From contig CAAHET010000040.1 of assembly GCA_900772565.1 (NCBI GenBank), positions 1 to 20,906 of the forward strand: a DNA stretch of 20,906 nt. Direction: 5' to 3'. Below the pieces are notes generated by a model. It ran no database searches and was not told the origin of the DNA. It saw only the letters and a list, made by a program, of their open reading frames with translations. Positions within the stretch are counted from its first letter, which is position 1. Every line of letters begins with the position of its first letter. The position numbers and the translations under genes are program-made. The stretch comes from an uncultured Faecalibacterium sp. (GTDB lineage: Bacteria; Bacillota; Clostridia; Oscillospirales; Ruminococcaceae). Positions 14,188-20,906 of this stretch are shown here, in pieces.

Positions 14188-14382
14188 TTAGTTGCGGTAG
14201 CAGCGGTCTTGCCCTACAAGCCAGTTTTCGCACAGGCGCTGGGCTTCCTCAAGACTGCGGCTCTCACAGTCAAAGAATGCACCGCGCATAGAGCAGTAGG
14301 AGTAGTGCACCTTAGGAACACCGTTGCCATCCTTGAAGCGCTCATACCGTTCTTCACCGGGCATCAGAAAAAGCTGTTCCAT
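14188..14382 (-). CDS. Small cysteine-bearing protein resembling DUF3873
   Basis: A 64-aa protein starting at ATG 14382, with AAAGGAGAAGG just upstream; a longer frame from 14439 lacks such a site. The pattern PGEERYERF, KVHYSYC, GAFFDC and SLEEAQRLCENWL matches what I remember of DUF3873 (GEE-Y-x-F, a tyrosine-rich centre, G-x-x-F-x-C, TLEE-x-R-x-x-x-WL). That family is unassigned. Cysteines are at 30, 39, 51 and 61; spacing does not show a clear metal site. It is encoded alone, with its own extended -10 promoter and a leader hairpin, and ends at the shared terminator. The good ribosome binding site and family-like pattern support a real gene. Confidence 0.65.
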   Translation of the reverse strand: MEQLFLMPGEERYERFKDGNGVPKVHYSYCSMRGAFFDCESRSLEEAQRLCENWLVGQDRCYRN

Positions 14383-14417
14383 GGTTCCTTCTCCTTTGTT
14401 TTCAAGCAGTCCAAACG

Positions 14418-14433
14418 GCCGCCGGGCGGCGGC
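14418..14433 (-). other. GC-rich leader hairpin of the small gene
   Basis: GCCGCC (14418-14423) and GGCGGC (14428-14433) form a very stable hairpin with a 4-nt loop in the untranslated leader. It ends about 35 nt before the start codon and has no T-tract, so it is not a terminator; it may stabilise the mRNA. Confidence 0.4.
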
Positions 14434-14447
14434 ACACAACGCTTGTT

Positions 14448-14456
14448 ATTGTATCA
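14448..14456 (-). promoter_or_regulatory. Extended -10 promoter of the small minus-strand gene
   Basis: On the minus strand TGA-TACAAT (14456-14448) is an extended -10. The hexamer 17 nt upstream (TGGCAA) matches -35 in three positions. It lies 66 nt before the ATG at 14382. The rest of the gap up to 14543 shows nothing else; no terminator for the DUF2812 gene was found there. Confidence 0.4.
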
Positions 14457-14542
14457 CGATGGAGATTGGTTTGCCATTGTCTTTTTATCCAAAGATACGT
14501 CGGCTTTTTCTCTGCGGTTGTGGCGAAGAAGGGCTTGACAAA

Positions 14543-15046
14543 TCATTCGTGCAAACTGCGTTCCTTTTCCAGCGCTGCTTTCATGCCGTGGATACGCCCC
14601 AGTGCATAGGAGAGCATTGCTGCGCACAACAGGTTCAGCCAGCCGTAGCGAGCCTGATTCAAAGAGTTCGTTATGCCAAGGATCAGGTTTGCCAAGCAGA
14701 TCAGGGAAAGCATCCTGTCGATGCGGCTCAGGTGCGTTAGGCGGGAGTCAATATCTGAGAGCAGTTCAAAGCTGCCAAGCTCTGCTTTCCGCCGGAAGTA
14801 TACCCAGTTGACGCAGCCGCCGATATACTCTGCACCCAGCTCCTTTACAAAGGCGCGGTAATCGCTGCTAGGGTTCATCTCCAAACGGATGATATACTCG
14901 CCCGGTTCGCAGCGCACAAAGGTATAAAAGGAAAACCCGGTATTGTCTAGTACCCAGCCCTCCTGCGCCATCTCATTCAGCCAGCGCTCTTCTTTTTCAA
15001 AATCCCACACAAAGAAAAGCTTGAAAACGGTTTTCTTTTCCTTCAT
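14543..15046 (-). CDS. DUF2812 membrane protein
   Basis: A 167-aa protein of the DUF2812 family. The soluble N-terminal part (about 1-100) has the typical FFVWDFEKEERWLNEMAQEG and GWVLDNTGFSFYTF segments. Two membrane segments follow, about residues 111-128 (MLSLICLANLILGITNSL) and 133-150 (YGWLNLLCAAMLSYALGR). Function is unknown; members are regularly paired with PadR repressors and are thought to act in envelope stress or as regulated membrane accessories. The ATG overlaps the padR stop (ATGA), so both come from the PadR-controlled promoter. Of normal family length. Confidence 0.82.
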   Translation of the reverse strand: MKEKKTVFKLFFVWDFEKEERWLNEMAQEGWVLDNTGFSFYTFVRCEPGEYIIRLEMNPSSDYRAFVKELGAEYIGGCVNWVYFRRKAELGSFELLSDIDSRLTHLSRIDRMLSLICLANLILGITNSLNQARYGWLNLLCAAMLSYALGRIHGMKAALEKERSLHE

Positions 15047-15360
15047 AAGGCTTCCTCCTTCAGGATGCTCTCACCATTTGCCACAAGCTGCTGCAAGCGG
15101 GCAAGCTCGTGCTTTAAGATCTGTACGCCCTCTGCGGTAAGCTGGTATTCCTTTTTGCGGCTGCCGCTCTCAGCGGGCAGGGGACGGATCCAGCCTTTCT
15201 CACACAGAGAGGTCAGTGCACCATACAGTGTCCCGGCGGCAAGATGAACTCTGCCCCCGGAAAGCTGCTCCGTCTGCTGCATAATGCCATAGCCGTGCTG
15301 TGGATGGTAAAGAGACAACAGGATATAATAGGTCGATTCGGTCAATGCAAGGTTTTCCAT
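15043..15360 (-). CDS. PadR-family transcriptional repressor
   Basis: A 105-aa winged-helix repressor of the short PadR type. It shows LTESTYYILLSLYHPQHGYGIMQ at the N-terminus (helix 1 to recognition region; the run is family-typical), then AAGTLYGALTSLCEKGWI as the DNA-reading helix, and RKKEYQLTAEG as the wing. The C-terminal dimerisation helix is short. I start it at ATG 15360, where GGAG lies 9 nt upstream; in-frame starts at 15375 and 15387 would include that site. It precedes DUF2812 with an ATGA overlap. Two matching palindromes lie in its promoter, so autorepression is very likely. The ligand is unknown. Confidence 0.88.
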   Translation of the reverse strand: MENLALTESTYYILLSLYHPQHGYGIMQQTEQLSGGRVHLAAGTLYGALTSLCEKGWIRPLPAESGSRKKEYQLTAEGVQILKHELARLQQLVANGESILKEEAL

Positions 15361-15394
15361 ACTGAAATACTCCATGGATTCTATCAAACGTCTT

Positions 15395-15453
15395 TATATC
15401 GCAAGCCGATATATCACACTTGAAGTATATCGTCTCACGATATACTTTGTCAA
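15395..15453 (-). promoter_or_regulatory. padR promoter with two PadR-type operators
   Basis: On the minus strand TTGACA (15453-15448, perfect) and TATACT (15429-15424) are 18 nt apart. GTATATCG-N5-CGATATAC (15425-15445) lies exactly between and over them. A second copy, TATATCG-N5-CGATATA (15395-15413), lies around and just after the transcription start. Dyad centres are 31 bp apart, about three helical turns, so two dimers would bind on the same face. This is the pattern expected of PadR autorepression. Confidence 0.82.
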
Positions 15454-15568
15454 GCGTTTTCAAAAAAAAGCCATCAAAAAGCTTTGAAACACGGGTCGTA
15501 TGGAAAAACCGATGGAACACGAGAAAATATTTTGTGCACTTTTCATAGTTTTCTTCTGAAGATTTTGG

Positions 15569-15577
15569 TGGTACAAT
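15569..15577 (+). promoter_or_regulatory. Probable phoH promoter (extended -10)
   Basis: TGG-TACAAT (15569-15577) lies 35 nt before the phoH ATG. The -35 region (TTTTCT, 15549-15554) is weak. It is the likely start of the phoH-ybeY-era transcript. Confidence 0.45.
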
Positions 15578-15612
15578 ATAGTCATCAAATTCTGCAATTC
15601 GGGAGGAGCTCC

Positions 15613-16599
15613 ATGGCGGAAAAGTGTATTGAACTGGATAGTGTGGAGATCGCAGCGGCTGTTTTTGGCAACTGCGACCGGAATATTCGCTTGTTGGAAA
15701 AAGAGTTCTCTGTTACCGCTGTGTGCCGCGGCACACAGCTGCGCATTTCCGGCGAGCCTGCCAATGTGGCGGCAGCGAACCGCGCTGTGGAGGGAATGCT
15801 TCTTCTGATTGAGAACCGCACCCCGCTGGAGGATCAGACCGTGCACTACTGCATCAGTCTGGCGCACGATGGTGCGGAGAAGCGGGTAAAGGAACTGACC
15901 GAGGACTTTGTTACCGTCACGGTCAAGGGACGTCCGATCCGCCCCAAAACGCTGGGACAGAAGGAGTATCTGAACGCCATCCGCTCTAATGCCGTTACCT
16001 TCGGTGTCGGCCCGGCGGGTACTGGCAAGACCTATCTGGCCGTTGCCATGGCGGTAAAGGCCTTCAAGGCCAAAGAGGTCTCCCGCATTATCCTGACCCG
16101 CCCGGCGGTGGAGGCAGGCGAAAAGCTGGGCTTTCTGCCCGGTGACCTGCAGCAGAAGGTAGACCCCTATCTGCGGCCGCTGTACGATGGCCTGTTTGAT
16201 ATGCTGGGTGCAGAGACCTACGAGCGTCTGGTGGAAAAGCAGATCATCGAGGTTGCCCCTCTGGCCTATATGCGCGGGCGCACACTGGACGATTCCTTTA
16301 TCATTCTGGACGAGGCGCAGAACACCACCCCGGAGCAGATGAAAATGTTCCTTACCCGTATGGGTGTGGGCTCCAAGGTGGTCGTTACCGGCGATGTGAC
16401 CCAGATCGATCTGCCGGGCAGCACCCGTAGCGGTCTGGTGGACGCGCTGAAGGTGCTGAAAGACGTAAACGGAATTGCGCAGTGCTACTTTACTGATAAG
16501 GACGTTGTGCGCCACCGTCTGGTGCAGGAGATCGTAAAGGCTTACGAACGCGCAGCGCATCCGGCTGCCGAAGCGGAAAATAAAAAGAATTCTAAATAA
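15613..16599 (+). CDS. phoH: PhoH-family ATPase
   Basis: A 328-aa cytosolic P-loop ATPase. Residues 1-75 form a KH-like/PhoH_N region; the ATPase domain has Walker A GPAGTGKT (133-140), Walker B FIILDEAQN and the following TGDVTQIDLP. PhoH proteins are linked to RNA metabolism, mostly through their steady pairing with ybeY; the precise substrate is not known. ATG 15613 is chosen because GGGAGGAG (15601-15608) precedes it; the open frame extends to 15484 without another site. Gap to ybeY is 24 bp with a strong site, suggesting one transcript. Length is normal for the family. Confidence 0.92.
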   Translation: MAEKCIELDSVEIAAAVFGNCDRNIRLLEKEFSVTAVCRGTQLRISGEPANVAAANRAVEGMLLLIENRTPLEDQTVHYCISLAHDGAEKRVKELTEDFVTVTVKGRPIRPKTLGQKEYLNAIRSNAVTFGVGPAGTGKTYLAVAMAVKAFKAKEVSRIILTRPAVEAGEKLGFLPGDLQQKVDPYLRPLYDGLFDMLGAETYERLVEKQIIEVAPLAYMRGRTLDDSFIILDEAQNTTPEQMKMFLTRMGVGSKVVVTGDVTQIDLPGSTRSGLVDALKVLKDVNGIAQCYFTDKDVVRHRLVQEIVKAYERAAHPAAEAENKKNSK

Positions 16600-16623
16600 A
16601 CCCTTTGAAAGGAGTGGACCAAT

Positions 16624-17115
16624 ATGTCCAACAAAGTTTTGATCACCAACTCCCAGAAAGCTGTCAAGGTGCCCTCCGGGCTTCGCATCCTCATCCGCCG
16701 CGCCTGCAACGCTGTGCTGGAATATGAGCATTTTGACCGTCCCGCTGAGATCAGCGTTACCTTTGTGGACAACGCTGCCATTGCCGAGCTGAACAACCAG
16801 TACCGCAACAAGCCCATGCCCACCGATGTGCTGAGCTTTCCTCTGGGTGAGAACGGTAAGTATGATATCGACGAAAATAACGGCTGCATGATGCTGGGCG
16901 ATATCGTCATCAGCATGGAGCGCGCCATGGAGCAGGCAAATCTGTATGGGCATCCTCTGCAGCGGGAGGTGGCCTTTTTGACTGTCCACTCCATGCTGCA
17001 TCTGCTGGGCTACGACCATGAAAATGGTGGTCTGGAGGCCATGCGTATGCGGGAAAAAGAAGAGGCTGTGCTGCTGCAGCTGGGTCTGCCCCGCACGGTC
17101 AGCTACACGGAATGA
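16624..17115 (+). CDS. ybeY: YbeY, endoribonuclease / rRNA maturation factor
   Basis: A 163-aa metal-dependent RNase involved in 16S rRNA 3' end maturation and ribosome quality control. The zinc site HSMLHLLGYDH (H-x3-H-x5-H) is complete near residues 122-132, and NKPMPTDVLSFPLGE is the usual substrate-side motif. AAGGAG precedes ATG 16624. It sits between phoH and era. In B. subtilis dgkA and cdd lie between ybeY and era; here era follows directly with a 43-bp gap. Confidence 0.95.
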   Translation: MSNKVLITNSQKAVKVPSGLRILIRRACNAVLEYEHFDRPAEISVTFVDNAAIAELNNQYRNKPMPTDVLSFPLGENGKYDIDENNGCMMLGDIVISMERAMEQANLYGHPLQREVAFLTVHSMLHLLGYDHENGGLEAMRMREKEEAVLLQLGLPRTVSYTE

Positions 17116-17158
17116 TATCCCTTTGCAACAGAACATAAAAACAAGACAGGAGTTCGCT

Positions 17159-18094
17159 TTGAGTACTACAACACCCGTTCAGGAGCATTACGACACCTCC
17201 TCTGTATTCGTTGCTGTCATCGGACGGCCGAACGTGGGCAAATCCAGCCTGACGAACCTCTTGGTCGGCGAGAAGGTGGCCATCGTCACCTCTAAGCCCC
17301 AGACCACCCGCACCCGCATTACCGGCGTGATCACCCGGGGACCGCTGCAATATGTGCTGCTGGACACTCCCGGTGTGCACAAGGCGCACAACAAGCTGGG
17401 CAAGCGCATGGATAAGACCGCCAGCGATTCCATTGCGGATGTGGATGTTTCCATGATGCTGTTCGAGCCCTACGGTGCGCTGAACGAATCCGAGATGGTA
17501 TTGGTGGAGGCGCTGCACCGCAGCGGCCCGGCCATTGCAGTCATCAACAAGACCGACCTTGTGAAAAATCCTGCCGATTTGGAAGCCCGCAAGGCAGAGT
17601 TGAAGGCACTGGGTGTGTTTGATGCAATCTACACCATCAGCGTGCGCAATAAAGAAGGCAGCGAGGAGCTGTTTGATGCTCTGAGCCGTTACGCCGTGGA
17701 AGGTCCCCATTACTTTGATGATGACGCCTACACCGATATGCCGGAAAAAGAGCTGGTGGCCGAGGTCATCCGTGAAAAGGCGCTGCTCTTCATGCGGGAC
17801 GAGATCCCGCACGGCATTGCAGTGGTGGTGGAGCGCTTTAAAGAGCGCCCGGGCACAGACCTGATCGACATTGATGTGAACATCTACTGCGAGCGGGAGA
17901 GCCACAAGGGCATGGTCATCGGCAAGGGCGGTGCGATGCTCAAAAAGATCGCCAGTGCTGCCCGCGCCGACTGCGAAGAATTTCTGGGCTGCCGGGTCAA
18001 CCTGCAGTGCTGGGTCAAGGTAAAATCCGACTGGCGGGACAACGAGTTTTTGCTGAACAATTTCGGCTTTAAGCAGAATCCCTCCAACCGCTGA
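17159..18094 (+). CDS. era: Era, GTPase for 30S assembly
   Basis: A 311-aa GTPase that binds the 3' end of 16S rRNA during small-subunit assembly. G1 GRPNVGKSS (22-30), G3 DTPG and G4 NKTD are intact, and the KH domain shows GMVIGKGGAMLKKI. The start is TTG 17159, with ACAGGAG 6-7 nt before it; the open frame upstream to 17018 overlaps ybeY and lacks a site. The N-terminus before the G domain is about 12 residues longer than in E. coli. It ends 104 bp before the yqzL-like gene. A weak extended -10 (TGC-TAGAAT, 18132-18140) lies in that gap and could start a separate recO transcript. Confidence 0.95.
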   Translation: MSTTTPVQEHYDTSSVFVAVIGRPNVGKSSLTNLLVGEKVAIVTSKPQTTRTRITGVITRGPLQYVLLDTPGVHKAHNKLGKRMDKTASDSIADVDVSMMLFEPYGALNESEMVLVEALHRSGPAIAVINKTDLVKNPADLEARKAELKALGVFDAIYTISVRNKEGSEELFDALSRYAVEGPHYFDDDAYTDMPEKELVAEVIREKALLFMRDEIPHGIAVVVERFKERPGTDLIDIDVNIYCERESHKGMVIGKGGAMLKKIASAARADCEEFLGCRVNLQCWVKVKSDWRDNEFLLNNFGFKQNPSNR

Positions 18095-18198
18095 GCGCTG
18101 CCAAAGCAGGACAGTTTTCCCTTGTATGCTGTGCTAGAATCAGGCTGACACTATAAATAAGCGTAGCCTTTGCACAGGAAAGGGAAGGAGTGCTGAAG

Positions 18199-18363
18199 AT
18201 GGATGCTGCCGCAAGCTGGCAGGCCTTTGCCTGCACGGGGAATATTCTCCGTTATCTTGATTATAAACAACTGGTGCAGCTGCCCACCGAGCATCCGGCA
18301 GGAGAAACGGATGATGGAACCATTTGTGACCATGGGTCTGGTACTGAAGGAGACCCGTTATAG
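18199..18363 (+). CDS. YqzL-like small protein overlapping recO
   Basis: A 54-aa frame from ATG 18199, with AAGGAG (18185-18190) 8 nt upstream. The segment SWQAFACTGNILRYLDYKQL (residues 6-25) matches the YqzL family core (W-x2-F-x2-TGN-I-x2-YL-x-YK) found between era and recO in Firmicutes. Function is unknown. Position, motif and ribosome binding site all agree. The tail runs 53 bp into recO in another frame, to TAG 18361; the last 17 or so residues, rich in G, D and T, look dictated by recO and may have no role. Easily missed by gene callers because of its size and overlap. Confidence 0.75.
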   Translation: MDAAASWQAFACTGNILRYLDYKQLVQLPTEHPAGETDDGTICDHGSGTEGDPL

Positions 18364-19063
18364 AGAAGCAGACCGCATTCTGACGATCCTAACCCCGAAG
18401 CTGGGCGTTATCACGGCAATGGCTGCAAACAGTCTGCGGCTGAAAAGCAAGCTGTTCAGCGCCTGCGGACTGTTCTGCTATTCAGAGTTTACACTTGTGC
18501 CCGGACGCAATATGTATACTGTGCGGGAAGCCGAGGTGCAGAACATCTTCCATGGCGTTTCTTCCTCCATTGAAGGGGTGAGCCTTGCCATGTATCTTAC
18601 CGAGATGGCCGCTGCGCTTTCGCCTACCGGAGAGGAAGCTGCCCGGGAGCTGCGGCTTGTGCTGAACAGCCTATATATGATCAGCGAGCACCGCACCGAC
18701 CTGCGGGTGATCAAGGCGGTATTTGAGCTGCGCACCATGAGCGAGTGCGGCTTTATGCCGCAGATTGTCTGTTGCCGGGACTGCGGCACCTACGATGAAG
18801 GAGATGCCTTTTATCTGGACGCACAGGAAGGGCATCTGCTCTGTGCGTCCTGTGCGGCAAAGGCAGGCAAGAACTGCAATCTGGACAAGGCTGCGCTGTT
18901 TGCACTGCGTCACATCTGCTTGGTAGAGGACAAAAAAATATTTGCATTCAAGATCTCTGTGGGCAGTCTGGCAAAGCTTTCCGCAGTGGCTGAAAACTAT
19001 GCCCTGACGCATCTGGATAAGCCGCTGAAGAGTTATGCCTTTTTGAAAAGCGTGCTGCCCTGA
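18311..19063 (+). CDS. recO: RecO, DNA repair and recombination mediator
   Basis: A 250-aa protein that loads RecA with RecR in the RecFOR pathway. The N-terminal OB-fold starts TMGLVLKETRYREADRILTIL, typical of the family. A zinc-finger-like set C155-x2-C158 and C178-x2-C181 is present in the C-terminal part. The start is ATG 18311 with AGGAG 6 nt before; the next codon is also ATG (18314). A longer open frame to 18203 exists but reads through the yqzL-like gene. The family is weakly conserved, so the call rests on motif and place in the era-recO-mutS2 order. Confidence 0.9.
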   Translation: MMEPFVTMGLVLKETRYREADRILTILTPKLGVITAMAANSLRLKSKLFSACGLFCYSEFTLVPGRNMYTVREAEVQNIFHGVSSSIEGVSLAMYLTEMAAALSPTGEEAARELRLVLNSLYMISEHRTDLRVIKAVFELRTMSECGFMPQIVCCRDCGTYDEGDAFYLDAQEGHLLCASCAAKAGKNCNLDKAALFALRHICLVEDKKIFAFKISVGSLAKLSAVAENYALTHLDKPLKSYAFLKSVLP

Positions 19064-19078
19064 CCAAAAAGGAACAGT

Positions 19079-20906
19079 ATGGAAACAAGCTACTTAAAAA
19101 CATTAGAATTGGATAAAATCATTGCCCGAGCAGCGGAGGGCTGCGTGTGCAAGGAAGCCCGTGCCATGCTGCTGGCCATTGAGCCGCAGTGCGACCCGGA
19201 CGAGGTGCGCTACGCACTGGAACAGACGGACGCCATCAACACTCTGCTGATCAAAAACGGCTCACCGCGCTTTGGCGGGGTAGAGGGGGTCAGCCAGCTT
19301 GCCGCCCGTGCCGTAAAGGGCGGTGTGCTTTCTATGGGCGAGCTGCTGATGGTGGCCGGTGCGCTGCGTAATTTTCAGCACCTGACCAGCTGGTACGGCT
19401 CCTCTGAGCACGATGCTCTGCCGACCGATGATCTGTTTTACGCGCTGGCACCGGAACCGGGTCTTGAGCAGCAGATCTCCAGCGCCATTCTGGCACCGGA
19501 CGCCATGGCGGATACCGCCTCCCGCACGCTGGCAGAGCTGCGCAAGAAGATCCGCGCCACTGAAAACAGCATCCGCGACCGGCTGGAAAGCATGGTGCGC
19601 AACATGGATACCTCCAAATACCTGCAGGAGAGCGTGGTTTCCATGCGCAACGGCCGGTATGTTGTGCCGGTCAAGAGCGAGTACCGCGGCGAGGTGAGCG
19701 GTATCATCCACGATGTATCCTCTACGGGCGCTACGGTGTTTGTGGAGCCGCAGGCTGTGGTGGAAGCCAATGCCCGCATCCTGCAGTACCGCGCACAGGA
19801 GGCGCAGGAGATCGAGCGCATTCTGGTGGCCTTTACCGCACAGGTGGCTTCCATTGAGCCGCAGTTCCAGTACAGCTACAAGGCCATGCTGGAGATCGAC
19901 ATCCTTCTGGCAAAGGCGCGGCTTGCGCTGGAGTTGAAGGCCTTTAAGCCCGCTGTGCGGACGGATTCTTCCTTTAATCTGATCCGCGCCCGCCACCCGC
20001 TGATCGACCCGCAAAAGTGCGTTCCCGTGGATATTGCACTGGGCGGGGAATACGATTCCCTTATCATCACAGGCCCGAACACCGGCGGTAAAACGGTCAC
20101 CCTGAAAACTGCCGGTCTGCTGTGTGCTATGGCACAGTGCGGCTTTTTGATCCCGGCAGACGAGCGCAGTGAGATCTGTGTGTTTGACGAATTTCTGGTA
20201 GATATCGGCGACGAACAGAGCATTGAGCAGAGCCTGTCCACCTTCTCCGGCCACATGAAAAAGATCACCGGCATTCTGGAGCTTGCCATGCCGCACACCC
20301 TTGTGCTGCTGGACGAGCTGGGTGCCGGTACCGACCCCGCCGAGGGTGCTGCGCTGGCTGTCAGCATTCTGGAACAGCTGCGCCGCCAGGGCAGCCTGCT
20401 GATGGCTACCACCCACTATGCCGAGATGAAAGTCTACGCGCTGGAAACCCCCGGTGTCGTCAACGCCAGCTGCGAGTTCAACGTCGAAACGCTGATGCCC
20501 ACCTACAAGCTCAGCGTCGGCGTGCCCGGCAAGTCCAATGCGTTCCTCATCAGCGCTAAGCTGGGCATCCCGCAGAACATCATCGACGCCGCCCGCAGCC
20601 ATATGTCCAACGACGACAAGCGTCTGGACAGCGTACTGGCCCAGCTGGACGATTTGAAATTGCAGCTCAAAGAAGCCCAAGGCGACGCCGAAAAGGCCCG
20701 CTATGAAGCCGAGCACGCGCTGGAAAGCGCCGAGAAAAAGCGCGATGACCTCATCAAGAAAGGCGAGCAGGAGCTGGAAGATGCCCGCCGCCGCGCCCAC
20801 GAGCTGATGCAGAATGTCCAGAACGAGGCCTACGCCTTGACGGACGAGCTGCGCCGCATCCAGAAAGACGAAAAGACCAGCGCCGCGCAGCGTGCCGTCC
20901 GCGCCA
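19079..20906 (+). CDS. mutS2: MutS2 ATPase/endonuclease, C-terminus beyond window
   Basis: The first 609 codons of MutS2, open to the window edge. Starts at ATG 19079 with AAAAAGGAA upstream. The N-terminal lever/clamp region has the family block VPVKSEYRGEVSG then IIHDVSSTGATVFVEP; Walker A is GPNTGGKT (residues 332-339), and Walker B is LLDELGAGTDP (D412, E413). A charged coiled coil begins near residue 510. The KOW and Smr nuclease domains would be in the missing part, as the full family length is near 780-800 aa. MutS2 acts in recombination control and, in Bacillus, in rescue of collided ribosomes; it is not a mismatch-repair protein in the usual sense. It follows recO by 15 bp. Confidence 0.95.
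   Translation, partial: METSYLKTLELDKIIARAAEGCVCKEARAMLLAIEPQCDPDEVRYALEQTDAINTLLIKNGSPRFGGVEGVSQLAARAVKGGVLSMGELLMVAGALRNFQHLTSWYGSSEHDALPTDDLFYALAPEPGLEQQISSAILAPDAMADTASRTLAELRKKIRATENSIRDRLESMVRNMDTSKYLQESVVSMRNGRYVVPVKSEYRGEVSGIIHDVSSTGATVFVEPQAVVEANARILQYRAQEAQEIERILVAFTAQVASIEPQFQYSYKAMLEIDILLAKARLALELKAFKPAVRTDSSFNLIRARHPLIDPQKCVPVDIALGGEYDSLIITGPNTGGKTVTLKTAGLLCAMAQCGFLIPADERSEICVFDEFLVDIGDEQSIEQSLSTFSGHMKKITGILELAMPHTLVLLDELGAGTDPAEGAALAVSILEQLRRQGSLLMATTHYAEMKVYALETPGVVNASCEFNVETLMPTYKLSVGVPGKSNAFLISAKLGIPQNIIDAARSHMSNDDKRLDSVLAQLDDLKLQLKEAQGDAEKARYEAEHALESAEKKRDDLIKKGEQELEDARRRAHELMQNVQNEAYALTDELRRIQKDEKTSAAQRAVRA

Noticed and set aside
15436..15485. Imperfect inverted repeat with T-rich strand upstream of the padR promoter, read as a terminator
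   Set aside because: On the minus strand it would end a transcript, but no minus-strand gene comes before it; an AT-rich upstream promoter element explains it better.
15460..17136. Open frame of 558 codons antisense to phoH and ybeY
   Set aside because: Shadow frame; it runs through two conserved genes and an intergenic promoter, with no ribosome binding site.
19262..20800. Open frame of 512 codons antisense to mutS2
   Set aside because: Shadow of a well-supported MutS2 with intact Walker motifs; no start site or family match.

Overview
The window comes from a moderately GC-rich Gram-positive anaerobe, most likely an Oscillospiraceae gut Clostridium relative of the Faecalibacterium/Subdoligranulum type. 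The evidence is strong AGGAGG-type ribosome binding sites, several TTG/GTG starts, the Firmicutes order ybeY-era-yqzL-recO, a PadR/DUF2812 pair, and a clostridial-type three-subunit molybdenum hydroxylase. The genus is an inference. No rRNA, tRNA, CRISPR array, insertion sequence or phage gene is visible.

Layout. Positions 1-551 are non-coding. They hold a good promoter with a palindrome inside its spacer, a terminator about 210 nt downstream (a candidate small RNA), a second terminator-like hairpin and a dyad upstream of azlC. Positions 552-2482 are azlC-azlD (branched-chain amino acid exporter) and an RmlD-like SDR, closed by a long hairpin. Positions 2673-4165 are a strong promoter and an NCS2 xanthine/uracil-type permease. 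A MocA-like cytidylyltransferase (4169-4828) faces it on the minus strand, with only 3 bp between stops. Positions 4932-14115 form a tightly packed ten-gene plus-strand operon: FAD, 2Fe-2S and Mo subunits of a xanthine-dehydrogenase-family enzyme, then yqeC, selD, yedF, a cysteine desulfurase, a DUF3343 protein, an XdhC-family protein and yqeB, ending at a bidirectional terminator. Minus-strand genes follow: a 64-aa DUF3873-like protein, and DUF2812 with its PadR repressor and two clear operators. Positions 15613-20906 are housekeeping genes: phoH, ybeY, era, a yqzL-like small gene, recO and a mutS2 cut by the window edge.

How it works together. The central block is a selenium-dependent molybdenum hydroxylase locus of the kind defined by co-occurrence of orphan SelD with YqeB/YqeC (Haft and Self, 2008). 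The permease would import a purine, and MocA would make the cytosine-dinucleotide form of the molybdenum cofactor. The desulfurase, DUF3343 protein and YedF could move reduced selenium to SelD, which makes selenophosphate. YqeC, XdhC-like and YqeB would place selenium on the cofactor and load it into the Mo subunit. The family is known; the relay order is inference. The points most worth checking are the Glu-to-Gln change at the presumed purine-binding position, the swapped domain order of the XdhC-like protein, the DUF3343 carrier candidate, the PadR operator pair, the promoter-to-terminator small-RNA candidate, and a short yqzL-like gene overlapping recO.
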